41,381 nucleotides of DNA from NCBI GenBank assembly GCA_016928095.1, contig JAFGLL010000010.1:1-41381 (forward strand), read 5' to 3'. Shown piece after piece: positions 24,901 through 31,532 of the stretch (its first letter is position 1; every line of letters starts with the position of its first letter). The translations under genes and the position numbers were made by a program. The stretch comes from Thermoplasmatota archaeon. Lineage in GTDB: Archaea > Thermoplasmatota > Penumbrarchaeia > Penumbrarchaeales > Penumbrarchaeaceae. The notes under the pieces are model-generated. The model worked only from the letters and a program-made list of their open reading frames with translations, did no database searches and had not been told where the DNA came from.

Positions 24901-27234
24901 ATGGCCAGGGACGCTTACGAAAGAGGCGATTTCGAAGCTTCCCACAAATTGATGTCCAGGGTCATGAAGTACCTCGAATCCTCAATGGATAACAAGGCCC
25001 AGAACAAGAGACGAGAGATCGTGCAGACATATTATGATGAGGTAAAGACGCTGCTCCTGGTATGTGAGGGGGAGAACATCGATGTCGCCGAGGAGAGACA
25101 GCTGTTCACTTCTGCAGGGGAGCTTCTGACCAGGGGTGATTTCGACAGTTCCGAGCAGATCCTCGAGGGGGTGAGGATATCCCTGAACGAGAAAAGGATC
25201 GCCATGAAGAAGAACCTCATAGAGAATTCCATTCAGACATCTGAGATCCTTCTCGGGAACCTCTACAACATAGGGGTGGACACCACCTATGAGAGAGAAC
25301 TCATATCACAGCTCAAGGACGCACTGAGGAAGGGTGACCTAGAACAATGTGAGAACATCAACCTGAAGCTTACCGAGATACTGCAGAGGAACCAGGGCCC
25401 CTACATGGTCCAGAAGGTACAGAAGGACCTTTCGAACCTGAGGAACAGGATCGTGGATGCCGCCACCAGAGGTCTCGATGTCTCAGAAGTGCAGGAGGTC
25501 ATGACCCATGCCAGGGAACAGTTCGAGATGGGGGACCTGCAATCTGCCCAACATAACATAGATACCGCCAATGAGGCTTTGGACGATGTCCTCCGGGACC
25601 AACAGTTCGCAGATTATACGATATCTCAGGATGAGCTGAAGAAGTCCCTTGCCGAACTCCGGTCCATGGGTATTCCCGTGGATGACGAGGAAGAGCTCGT
25701 CAGGAAGGGTGACGAGATCGCCAGGTCGGGTGATATGCAGGAAGCCATCTCCTGGATCCAGATAGCCCAGATAGGAGCGGAAGCCAAGATAAACACGTTT
25801 CGGAGCGCGACCGCCGAGGGATACATCACCCAGATCAGGTCATATCTGGATGAGCTTGAATCCGGTGGGACCGACATCGAGGACCTTTTCAAGATATACA
25901 GCGAGGGGCTGGAACTTCACAGGCGTGGAAGGGATGACAGAGCGGTTCCCAAGTTCTGCTCGATACTGGAACTGGGTGAAGAGCTTCGTACACTTCAGGC
26001 AATTGATATCCAGAGGATGAGGTTCGATGACCAGAAGAGGACATATGATGACCTCAAGGCTGTGGGCATGAAAGGTTCCAAGAAGGTGAACGGTAAGGTC
26101 CAGGAGATCGAAGCTCTCCTTAATGCTGACAGCCTGGATATCGATGCCATCAGGTCTTCGATAGACGAATTGGCCTCCATTCTTGACAAAAAAGCCCGAC
26201 CCTATCTACCCCAGCTGGCAAAAAAGAGGATATCCGATGCCTCAAAGAACTACAGGGAGATCGTATCAAGAGGTCTCGAGGACCCGTCGATACCGGGAAA
26301 GATCAGGGAGGCTGGCGAGAAGTTCAGGGCAAAACTGTACGATGAGGCCGACCGACTCGCAAGGGAGATATTCGATGATATAGAGGCCCTGAGAAAGAGC
26401 GAGACCGGTCAGATCCTCCGCGAGGAGATAGCTCAGGTCAAGCAGATGCTGGCCAGACTGAAGACGCTGGGATCTGATGTCTCGCATGCTGATGGCCTGG
26501 TGTCGAGATCGGAAGCGGCCCTATCAGGAGGAAGGGTTGACAACGCAGAGAAGCTCATCAGGTCCGTGCGTCAATCCGTCAAGGACATCGTCAGGAGGAA
26601 CATGAGGGAAACAGCTCTTGAGACCATCGAGTTCGTTGACGCAATGATACATTATCTCAAGGATAACTTCTCGGGCATATCTCCAAAGATCGCTCCTTCC
26701 GAGGCGAAGCTCGATGAGGCTCGCGAACTTTTCATGGAGAAGAAGTTCAAGGCGGCCAAGGCCAAGGGCGAGGAGGCAAGGCAGATAGTGGAGAGGATGG
26801 ACCTGGCGAACATTAAACAGTTCCTGTTCGTGTTCAGGTCCATGCAGGGCGAGGAGATGCAGAGGGACGTGTCACTCAGACTGGATGACCTTCAGGAGAA
26901 AGGTACGGACATATCCAAGGCCAGGATCCTCTTCAACAAGGCGGATGAGCACTTCAAGAAGGATGAGTTCGACAAGGGCAGACAGATGATCACCCTCGCC
27001 AGGATAATGATATCCGAACTCGACCAGCAGTCCCTAAGGGACAAGGCCTTCGACGAGCTCAACGCTGCCCATGTCGATATCCTCTCCAAGAAGAAAGAGG
27101 GTGCCAATGTCACACAGGCATACAAGACCTACAACAATGCGAAGGACTCGTTCTCGATGAGGGAGTACAAGAAGTCCATACTGTTGTCGAAAAGGGCATC
27201 CTACCAGGCCAGGACAGCGACCATCAAGGGATGA
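21964..27234 (+). CDS. Giant alpha-helical repeat (solenoid) protein
   Basis: A 1756-residue, highly charged, almost wholly helical protein with no signal peptide, membrane helix or catalytic motif. It begins with a basic tail (MGSSKSRKGKK) and a short RYGLFGNLGLSVAGL segment. From about residue 638 a unit of about 67 residues recurs: a short Leu-rich helix, a turn G(L/V/T)D(V/I/L), a helix with L..A...F, then GD/DE(F/Y) and a helix with A......A. Unit starts fall near 638, 702, 769, 836, 901, 966, 1036, 1103, 1169, 1235, 1301, 1366, 1436, 1502, 1570, 1646 and 1712. Weaker copies precede 638. The form is TPR-like but the unit is twice the TPR length. GGTGG seven bases before the ATG fixes the start. 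Likely a scaffold; the ATPase and disordered protein upstream are its probable partners. It is not an SMC protein: no ATPase heads are present. Confidence 0.88.
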   Translation: MGSSKSRKGKKADGPKTHEDKVELVAEEESRYGLFGNLGLSVAGLRKEINSLAKAINSGEGEAEELREKLKEKMDSIFEGWLERRIGFGLSHAEKGIEIMKEKELDTTLIRKKTDGVTRELKKKAFDEAFQKLTDIRSYFDQALSPFPEVTLPGGWEIMERSMDAYEDLRVPKGKMAQPKRLFKKLVKYLQEKDFDQSLVYSNLLYTTIQHDMGEEVSRDRFKAIQSEVRSLMDTMEEFRKFGIEPEGMNRELKKLETIDPGKYSEVQTTINRLNKNVSRAEKEYFRRKGSVNILETEELVSEYGSLLDLDEQRKRAEKLKRSQTRLSPRKYMEESTDLLDDVKGILFTNFEEHVKERIKALDEGMKSIRSEDEKKRIKELQGSVQTALENKDISDAMEYLAIAESIIGQSQDEDRIAVIADRYDDFLEQYEILLNENLEIDELKEEITEIERMFLSDDISEPKIAEKVSSVEYKVRDKITDIRMDAVGRQKSNFLGLMGALNLPPERVGRFENKFLELENYAPEAVEGEFRRRMDELKNEMDEELSSYFRENYDPWAKEIQSSLDRLERDEGERKRLQSRLDEASTFHRERNYLISGEILRELRGRIETIENENTQRDLEGKIDSAEFLFEEASRAGVDVTPLHEDLEKAKELLTKGDVKKVDIQVQEIDTKIKNLWKEKKKQDIHDDIEGFKDLLGESDKLGLDLSEASDLMEEAETLFREERFDEINEVMTKARDTVISERNQFFSESAMDSIKKLKQDISTLSEMDINTMEMEALLIEAERLFMNDEYEKAYSLTLDIREQMGASRDASIKQRVQKEMDETLSKVGKLEVMGLDTRDVREYMDLANRGMSEGDLHFSMENLQKAREISDELFKTHISLTIPDTLVDVKRQMGSALEEGLELDDVQSLLDEAEDYFQNEDYDLAMDTIERAQDRFNLKRDGYYQDQYRSNLDAAEEIIGNVTGMPHELELSRDNINMARDAYERGDFEASHKLMSRVMKYLESSMDNKAQNKRREIVQTYYDEVKTLLLVCEGENIDVAEERQLFTSAGELLTRGDFDSSEQILEGVRISLNEKRIAMKKNLIENSIQTSEILLGNLYNIGVDTTYERELISQLKDALRKGDLEQCENINLKLTEILQRNQGPYMVQKVQKDLSNLRNRIVDAATRGLDVSEVQEVMTHAREQFEMGDLQSAQHNIDTANEALDDVLRDQQFADYTISQDELKKSLAELRSMGIPVDDEEELVRKGDEIARSGDMQEAISWIQIAQIGAEAKINTFRSATAEGYITQIRSYLDELESGGTDIEDLFKIYSEGLELHRRGRDDRAVPKFCSILELGEELRTLQAIDIQRMRFDDQKRTYDDLKAVGMKGSKKVNGKVQEIEALLNADSLDIDAIRSSIDELASILDKKARPYLPQLAKKRISDASKNYREIVSRGLEDPSIPGKIREAGEKFRAKLYDEADRLAREIFDDIEALRKSETGQILREEIAQVKQMLARLKTLGSDVSHADGLVSRSEAALSGGRVDNAEKLIRSVRQSVKDIVRRNMRETALETIEFVDAMIHYLKDNFSGISPKIAPSEAKLDEARELFMEKKFKAAKAKGEEARQIVERMDLANIKQFLFVFRSMQGEEMQRDVSLRLDDLQEKGTDISKARILFNKADEHFKKDEFDKGRQMITLARIMISELDQQSLRDKAFDELNAAHVDILSKKKEGANVTQAYKTYNNAKDSFSMREYKKSILLSKRASYQARTATIKG
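23870..27190 (+). repeat. Tandem ~67-codon protein repeats
   Basis: About 17 successive coding units of 64-76 codons in the giant gene. DNA identity between units is low; the repeat is kept at protein level (turn GxD, then L..A...F, then GD/DE with A......A), so it is old rather than a recent expansion. Confidence 0.75.
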
Positions 27235-27238
27235 AAGC

Positions 27239-27997
27239 TCACTCTATCCCCTTGATCATCTCCTGCGCCATGTTGAAGGCACGTTTGGCGCTGGTGGAGT
27301 TCGGGGTCTGCTGAAGTACCTTTTCGAAAACGTCCCTGGCACTCCCGAAATCATCCATCCCGAAAAGGACGCAGCCTTGCTTGTACATGATCTCGGGGTC
27401 CTCCCTTGATCGGGCTGGGAGCGTCCTGAGGACCCTTTCCGCCTCGTCCAGTCTGTCCAGGTCGATGAGATATGAAATGGCCTTCGGCAGGACCTTCGGG
27501 TTTGTCGGGTCCCTTGAAAGTTTGGCCATGATGGTATCTATCTCCGAATTGGCCTTCTCCATGCGCTTTTGGGCCTTGTCATGGGTCCTCTCGACCTCTT
27601 CGACCAGGTCATCCGAGGGACCGAAGAACAATGCCCTCTTGAGAAAGGTCACGGCTCTGGCATTGAGTCCCATCAGTGCGTAGGAATCTCCGATTATGGT
27701 CCATTTTCTGGCCTGTCTGAGGTCAATACATCTTCTGTACCTGTCGACCATATCTCCCTCGCCACGTGCGGAATGGAGCTCTATCAGGGTGTTGTATATG
27801 TCATCGCTGTCGAAAGGCCTCAGATAGTATTCCCTGGTCCTTTTCTCCTGGTCGGAGACCAGCTTCAATGCGCTGGTGGAAAGAGCATCAGAGGGACCTT
27901 TTTCTATGCTCTGAAGCAGTTCGACCACGGCGCTCATTATATCTGCCATGCTATCCGAAGGGTCCATTGACCCGAGCCTCTCCAATGCCTTTTCCAT
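27239..27997 (-). CDS. TPR-repeat protein
   Basis: A 252-residue soluble protein with tetratricopeptide repeats. Recognisable units are ARKWTIIGDSYALMGLNARAVTFLKRAL at about 95-122 and the C-terminal pair around AISYLIDLDRLDEAERVLRTLP and YKQGCVLFGMDDFGSARDVFEKVL. The N-terminal third is helical but not TPR-like. GGGGA before the ATG at 27997 supports the start; a TATA-like GAAATAACG lies about 35-45 bp upstream. Its stop is 4 bases from the stop of the giant solenoid gene, and both are helical-repeat scaffolds, but they are convergent, so co-function is only a guess. Confidence 0.87.
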   Translation of the reverse strand: MEKALERLGSMDPSDSMADIMSAVVELLQSIEKGPSDALSTSALKLVSDQEKRTREYYLRPFDSDDIYNTLIELHSARGEGDMVDRYRRCIDLRQARKWTIIGDSYALMGLNARAVTFLKRALFFGPSDDLVEEVERTHDKAQKRMEKANSEIDTIMAKLSRDPTNPKVLPKAISYLIDLDRLDEAERVLRTLPARSREDPEIMYKQGCVLFGMDDFGSARDVFEKVLQQTPNSTSAKRAFNMAQEMIKGIE

Positions 27998-28075
27998 ACG
28001 GATTCCCCTACCTGAACATCGAACATGGTATTCGTTATTTCAACTTTTGGTAAACCCATCTTCCACCCCCCATTC

Positions 28076-28086
28076 GATATTAATAC
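28076..28086 (+). promoter_or_regulatory. TATA box of the DNA methylase gene
   Basis: GATATTAATAC lies about 28 bp before the ATG at 28109, so the transcript is probably leaderless. It also argues against the longer open frame from 28025. Confidence 0.55.
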
Positions 28087-28108
28087 ATCCCATCCTTTTT
28101 CCCTGTCG

Positions 28109-29350
28109 ATGGTCAGGACCGAAGATCTTTTAACATCGCTGAGGGAATTCCATCTGGAGGAGGATGAACGGACCCCGGAGGAGACCAGAACAGAGACCAT
28201 CATTGTCAAAGGGATCGCCGTGGAGAGGTTCGCGAACGAGTTCTGGACTTCGAAGCAGAGAAAGGGCTCCTCGGTCCATGAGGTATCGTACCGGGCCTGT
28301 TTCAAGCCACAGCTCCCCAGGTTCTTCATCGAGAGGCTCTCCGGACGTCAGGATGTCGTCCTGGACCCCTTCAGCGGAAGGGGAACCACCATCATCGAGG
28401 CCGCCCTTCTCGGGAGGAGGGTCATCTCCAACGATGTGAACCCGCTGAGCTCCATCCTGTCGAGACCCAGGCTGGACCCGCCGACGGTCGGTGAAGTGAG
28501 GGAGCGAACATCGTCCATAGATCTGGACCAGGCTGCGGAGGCCGAAAGTCCGGACCTGTCCATGTTCTATCACAAAAGGACGCTGGGAGAGCTTCTCTCC
28601 CTCAGGGACCATCTCTCTGCCAGGAGGGAAGGAAGCAAAGAGGACCATGTGGACAGATGGATACGGATGGTGGCAACCAACAGGCTGACAGGGCACTCAA
28701 GGGGTTTTTTCTCGGTATATACATTGCCCCCAAATCAAGCGGTCACCCCCGAGAGGCAAATTCTCATCAACAGGAGAACTGGTCGGACCCCCGAATACCG
28801 GAACGTGAAGGAACTGATGATCGGAAAGACCAGGAGCCTGCTTAGGAACCTGACGGCCGAGGACATATGTAACCTGAAGGAGGCCTCCCGCTCCGCGAGG
28901 TTCCTGGAATGTCCGGCGGACAGAATGGATGCCATCGGGGATGGTATGGTGGACCTGACCGTGACATCCCCCCCTTTCCTGAACATAGTCCAGTATTCAA
29001 CGGACAATTGGTTGAGATGTTGGTTCAACGGTCTGGATGCGGGGGAGATAGAGAGAAGGATGACGCTCCCCTCGTCCCTGGTCGAATGGGAGAGGTACAT
29101 GTCATCCGTTTTCGGGGAGCTTTACAGGGTAACGAGGAAGGGAGGATGGGTGGCATTCGAGGTCGGGGAGGTAAGGAACGGGGGCATCAACCTTGACGAG
29201 GCCGTGGTCCCTCTGGGATCGGACCAAGGGTTCGAATGCGTCGGAATACTTGTCAACGATCAGGTGTTCACCAAAACCTCCAACATATGGGGGGTCTCCA
29301 ACAATCGAAGGGGTACAAATACCAACAGGATCGTGATCTTCAAAAAGTGA
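28109..29350 (+). CDS. DNA methyltransferase (N4-cytosine/N6-adenine type), orphan
   Basis: A 413-residue SAM-dependent methylase. The SAM loop is DPFSGRGTT (86-94), followed by EAALLGRRVISNDVNPLS with the acidic strand-2 residue. The catalytic motif is TSPPF (286-290). A FKPQLPRFFIERL segment before the SAM loop is a likely motif X. Motif order is X-I-target region-IV, unlike the common beta class in which the catalytic motif comes first. About 190 residues between motifs I and IV would be the target-recognition part. No endonuclease or other restriction gene lies nearby, so it is probably a solitary regulatory or housekeeping methylase. An RNA substrate cannot be fully excluded from sequence. 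Start at 28109 from the TATA distance. Confidence 0.85.
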   Translation: MVRTEDLLTSLREFHLEEDERTPEETRTETIIVKGIAVERFANEFWTSKQRKGSSVHEVSYRACFKPQLPRFFIERLSGRQDVVLDPFSGRGTTIIEAALLGRRVISNDVNPLSSILSRPRLDPPTVGEVRERTSSIDLDQAAEAESPDLSMFYHKRTLGELLSLRDHLSARREGSKEDHVDRWIRMVATNRLTGHSRGFFSVYTLPPNQAVTPERQILINRRTGRTPEYRNVKELMIGKTRSLLRNLTAEDICNLKEASRSARFLECPADRMDAIGDGMVDLTVTSPPFLNIVQYSTDNWLRCWFNGLDAGEIERRMTLPSSLVEWERYMSSVFGELYRVTRKGGWVAFEVGEVRNGGINLDEAVVPLGSDQGFECVGILVNDQVFTKTSNIWGVSNNRRGTNTNRIVIFKK

Positions 29351-29496
29351 TATTTCAATGGGAGTTTTTGCACGATGGGGTCATCTTCAAGCGGTCTTCC
29401 GGAAATTCGAGCCAGTGAGATATGTAATTCACTTCCCTGAACGAACCTTCTATGCTCCCCCCGCCTCCCAGGGTAAAGTATACAATGAACGGCAGG
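29351..29496. other. Convergent gap between methylase and rtcB
   Basis: 146 bases between two stop codons. It has T-rich stretches just after the methylase stop (AGTTTTTGC) and a CCCCCCGCCTCCC run near 29457-29470. No gene, hairpin or repeat that I can support. Confidence 0.4.
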
Positions 29497-30978
29497 TCAG
29501 CCCTTGACCACGGCGATCGGGACCATCTTCGCCACCTTTTTCGAAAGACCCGAACCGTGGGCAACCTCTATCACGGCATCGATGTCCTTGTAGGCGTCGG
29601 GGGCCTCCTCGGAGATCACCTTCGGAGAGTTGGCCCTGACGTATATGCCCTTGGAGGAGAGCATATCGATGACCTTCTGGGGTCTGAAGCTCTTTATGGC
29701 CATGGACCTCGACATGACCCTTCCTGCACCGTGGCAGGTCGAGCCGAAAGTCGTTCTCATCGCCGTTTCGGTCCCCACGAGAAGATAGGATGCAGTTCCC
29801 ATATCCCCGGGGATGAGGACAGGCTGGCCGACATCTCCGTACTCGGAAGGTATCTCCGGTCGGCCCGGACCGAACGCCCTCGTCGCCCCTTTTCTGTGGA
29901 CACAGACCTCCCTTCTTCTGCCTTCTATGTCGTGCTCCTCGACCTTCGCTATATTATGGGCGATGTCGTATACCAGTTCTATATCCATATCTGGGTGGTC
30001 CCCCCCGAGCACGTTCATGAATGACCCGCGGGTCCAGTGTGTTATCAGCTGCCTGTTTGCCCACGCGTAATTGGCGGCGGACCTCATGGCCCCAAGATAG
30101 GAATCGGCCTCTCTGGAACCCAATGGGGCCGCGACAAGCTGCCTGTCGGGGATGGTTATCCCGAACCGTTCGCTGTGATAGCTTCTGTCCTTGCCGTGAT
30201 AGAGGTCCTCCAGACCCCTCACCTGGTCCTGACATACCTGGTATCCCAGTCCCCGCGAGCCGGTGTGGATCATGACCATGATCTGGCCTATCTCACGGAC
30301 CCCCATGATCCTGGCGGTATCCGTATCATATATGCTTTCCACTCTCTGTATCTCCAGGAAATGGTTCCCCGCCCCCAGCGATCCCACCTGGGGCATCCCC
30401 CTCGACTTGGCCTTGGAGGAGACCTGGTCCGGATCGGCATCCTCCATCCCTCCGCCTTCCTCCATGCGGGTGAGGTCGCGCTCGTACCCGTAACCCTGGG
30501 AAACGGCCCATTTCGCCCCTGTCGCCAATATCTCGTCTAGCTCCCTGGCGCCCACCCTTATCCGGGCTTTGGAGCCAATGCCGGAAGGCACGTTCAGGAA
30601 GAGTTCGTCCGTGAGCTCCTTCACCTTCGGGAGGACCTCTTCCTGGGTCAGGGATGTCGATAACAGCCTGACACCACAGTTGATATCGAACCCGACCCCT
30701 CCCGGGGATACGACACCCCCTTCGTCGTAGAGTGTCGCTGCAACACCGCCTATGGGGAAACCGTAGCCCCAGTGGACATCAGGCATCGCCATCGACGGCC
30801 CGGCCAGGCCGGGGAGGGTGGCGACGTTGGCAACCTGTTCGCATGCCTCGTCCTGCAGGATTGTCGGAAGCATACCCTCACTGGTGAAGAGGAGCCCGTC
30901 CATGTTCATGTCCTTGCGATAGCTCTTTGGTATCCTGAACCTGTGAGCGTCCATCTTCTCGATCGGGCCCTGCCACAT
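29497..30978 (-). CDS. rtcB: RNA-splicing ligase RtcB
   Basis: GTP-dependent ligase that joins RNA 2',3'-cyclic-phosphate/3'-phosphate and 5'-OH ends; in archaea it seals tRNA exons after intron removal. 493 residues, close to the family norm and without an intein. Signature blocks: MPDVHWGYGFPIGGVAA, GGVGFDINCGVRLL (metal Cys), GSLGAGNHFLEIQ, MVMIHTGSRGLG, and STCHGAGR with the guanylylated His at about 416. The C terminus ends with VIEVAHGSGLSKKVAKMVP. ATG 30978 is preceded by GGTGG; an in-frame GTG at 30987 lies within that ribosome site. Archease is not adjacent. Relevant to the apparent tRNA intron at the window end. Confidence 0.97.
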   Translation of the reverse strand: MWQGPIEKMDAHRFRIPKSYRKDMNMDGLLFTSEGMLPTILQDEACEQVANVATLPGLAGPSMAMPDVHWGYGFPIGGVAATLYDEGGVVSPGGVGFDINCGVRLLSTSLTQEEVLPKVKELTDELFLNVPSGIGSKARIRVGARELDEILATGAKWAVSQGYGYERDLTRMEEGGGMEDADPDQVSSKAKSRGMPQVGSLGAGNHFLEIQRVESIYDTDTARIMGVREIGQIMVMIHTGSRGLGYQVCQDQVRGLEDLYHGKDRSYHSERFGITIPDRQLVAAPLGSREADSYLGAMRSAANYAWANRQLITHWTRGSFMNVLGGDHPDMDIELVYDIAHNIAKVEEHDIEGRRREVCVHRKGATRAFGPGRPEIPSEYGDVGQPVLIPGDMGTASYLLVGTETAMRTTFGSTCHGAGRVMSRSMAIKSFRPQKVIDMLSSKGIYVRANSPKVISEEAPDAYKDIDAVIEVAHGSGLSKKVAKMVPIAVVKG

Positions 30979-31048
30979 GGATGCCACCTAGGGATGGTTC
31001 GTTCATAAACCTTTTCGTCTCTCTTTACCCGTATCAGCCGTTAAGTAA

Positions 31049-31058
31049 CCTTTATCAT
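31049..31058 (+). promoter_or_regulatory. TATA box of the DtxR/MntR-family gene
   Basis: CCTTTATCAT lies about 28 bp before ATG 31082, implying a leaderless transcript. A GTTAAGTAAC dyad-like stretch (31040-31049) directly precedes it and could be an autoregulatory site. Confidence 0.4.
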
Positions 31059-31081
31059 GGAATAGTCCGTTGACATGATGG

Positions 31082-31483
31082 ATGACGACCCACCGGGAAG
31101 AGGATTATCTCGAGGCGATCCTCCATATCGTCAGGAGAAAAGGGTATGCCAGGGTCGGTGATATAGCGAAGCATCTGAAATGCTCCGCGGCCACGGTCAC
31201 CGAGATGTTCGGGAGGCTCGGAGATAGGGGCCTTGTGAACTACGAGAAGTACGGTGGCGTCACCCTGACGGAGAAGGGTGAGAGGATCGGCATCGAGGTG
31301 GATGGCCGCCACAGGCTCCTCAAGAGGTTCCTCCAGATGCTGGGGGTATCGGAGGATGTCGCTGACGAGGACGCATGCGAGGTGGAACATTCCCTTCACC
31401 CGGAGACCCTAAAGAAACTGCGGGATTTCCTAGCGGACGTCAACAATCACCCCGAGAAGTACCCGTTCCTGAAGAACGAGTGA
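31082..31483 (+). CDS. DtxR/MntR-family metal-dependent repressor
   Basis: A 133-residue metal-sensing transcription repressor without the SH3-like third domain, so MntR-sized. The N-terminal winged helix spans about 5-65 (KGYARVGDIAKHLKCSAATVTEMFGRL, wing NYEKYGGVTLTEKG). The dimer and metal domain follows. Counting in the MntR frame, the ligands are D8, E11, H77, E102 and H103, exactly as in Bacillus MntR, but the position of MntR E99 is Cys (C99 in DACEVEH), as in DtxR/IdeR. The site is thus a mix of the Mn-type (D8) and Fe-type (Cys) ligands. Neighbour genes are not obvious metal transporters, so targets lie elsewhere. Probably leaderless. Confidence 0.92.
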   Translation: MTTHREEDYLEAILHIVRRKGYARVGDIAKHLKCSAATVTEMFGRLGDRGLVNYEKYGGVTLTEKGERIGIEVDGRHRLLKRFLQMLGVSEDVADEDACEVEHSLHPETLKKLRDFLADVNNHPEKYPFLKNE

Positions 31484-31499
31484 GGGGCGACACCAGGAC

Positions 31500-31509
31500 A
31501 AGTTTTTAA
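31500..31509 (+). promoter_or_regulatory. TATA-like element of the SMC-like ATPase gene
   Basis: AAGTTTTTAA lies about 27 bp before ATG 31533, predicting a leaderless transcript that covers the ATPase and its coupled small gene. Confidence 0.45.
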
Positions 31510-31532
31510 CAGCCACCTGCCATACTCTATGG

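Noticed and set aside
21964-27234. Reading the giant protein as an SMC or myosin-like ATPase
   Set aside because: No Walker A, Walker B or ABC signature is present anywhere in it, and the repeat period argues for a solenoid scaffold.
28025-28108. A 28-codon N-terminal extension of the DNA methylase
   Set aside because: A good TATA box lies inside this stretch, 28 bp before the ATG at 28109, and the added residues resemble no methylase N terminus.
29355-29564. A 69-codon minus-strand frame after the methylase
   Set aside because: It overlaps the rtcB end in another frame, starts without a ribosome site and has an Arg/Trp/Ser-rich composition typical of noise.
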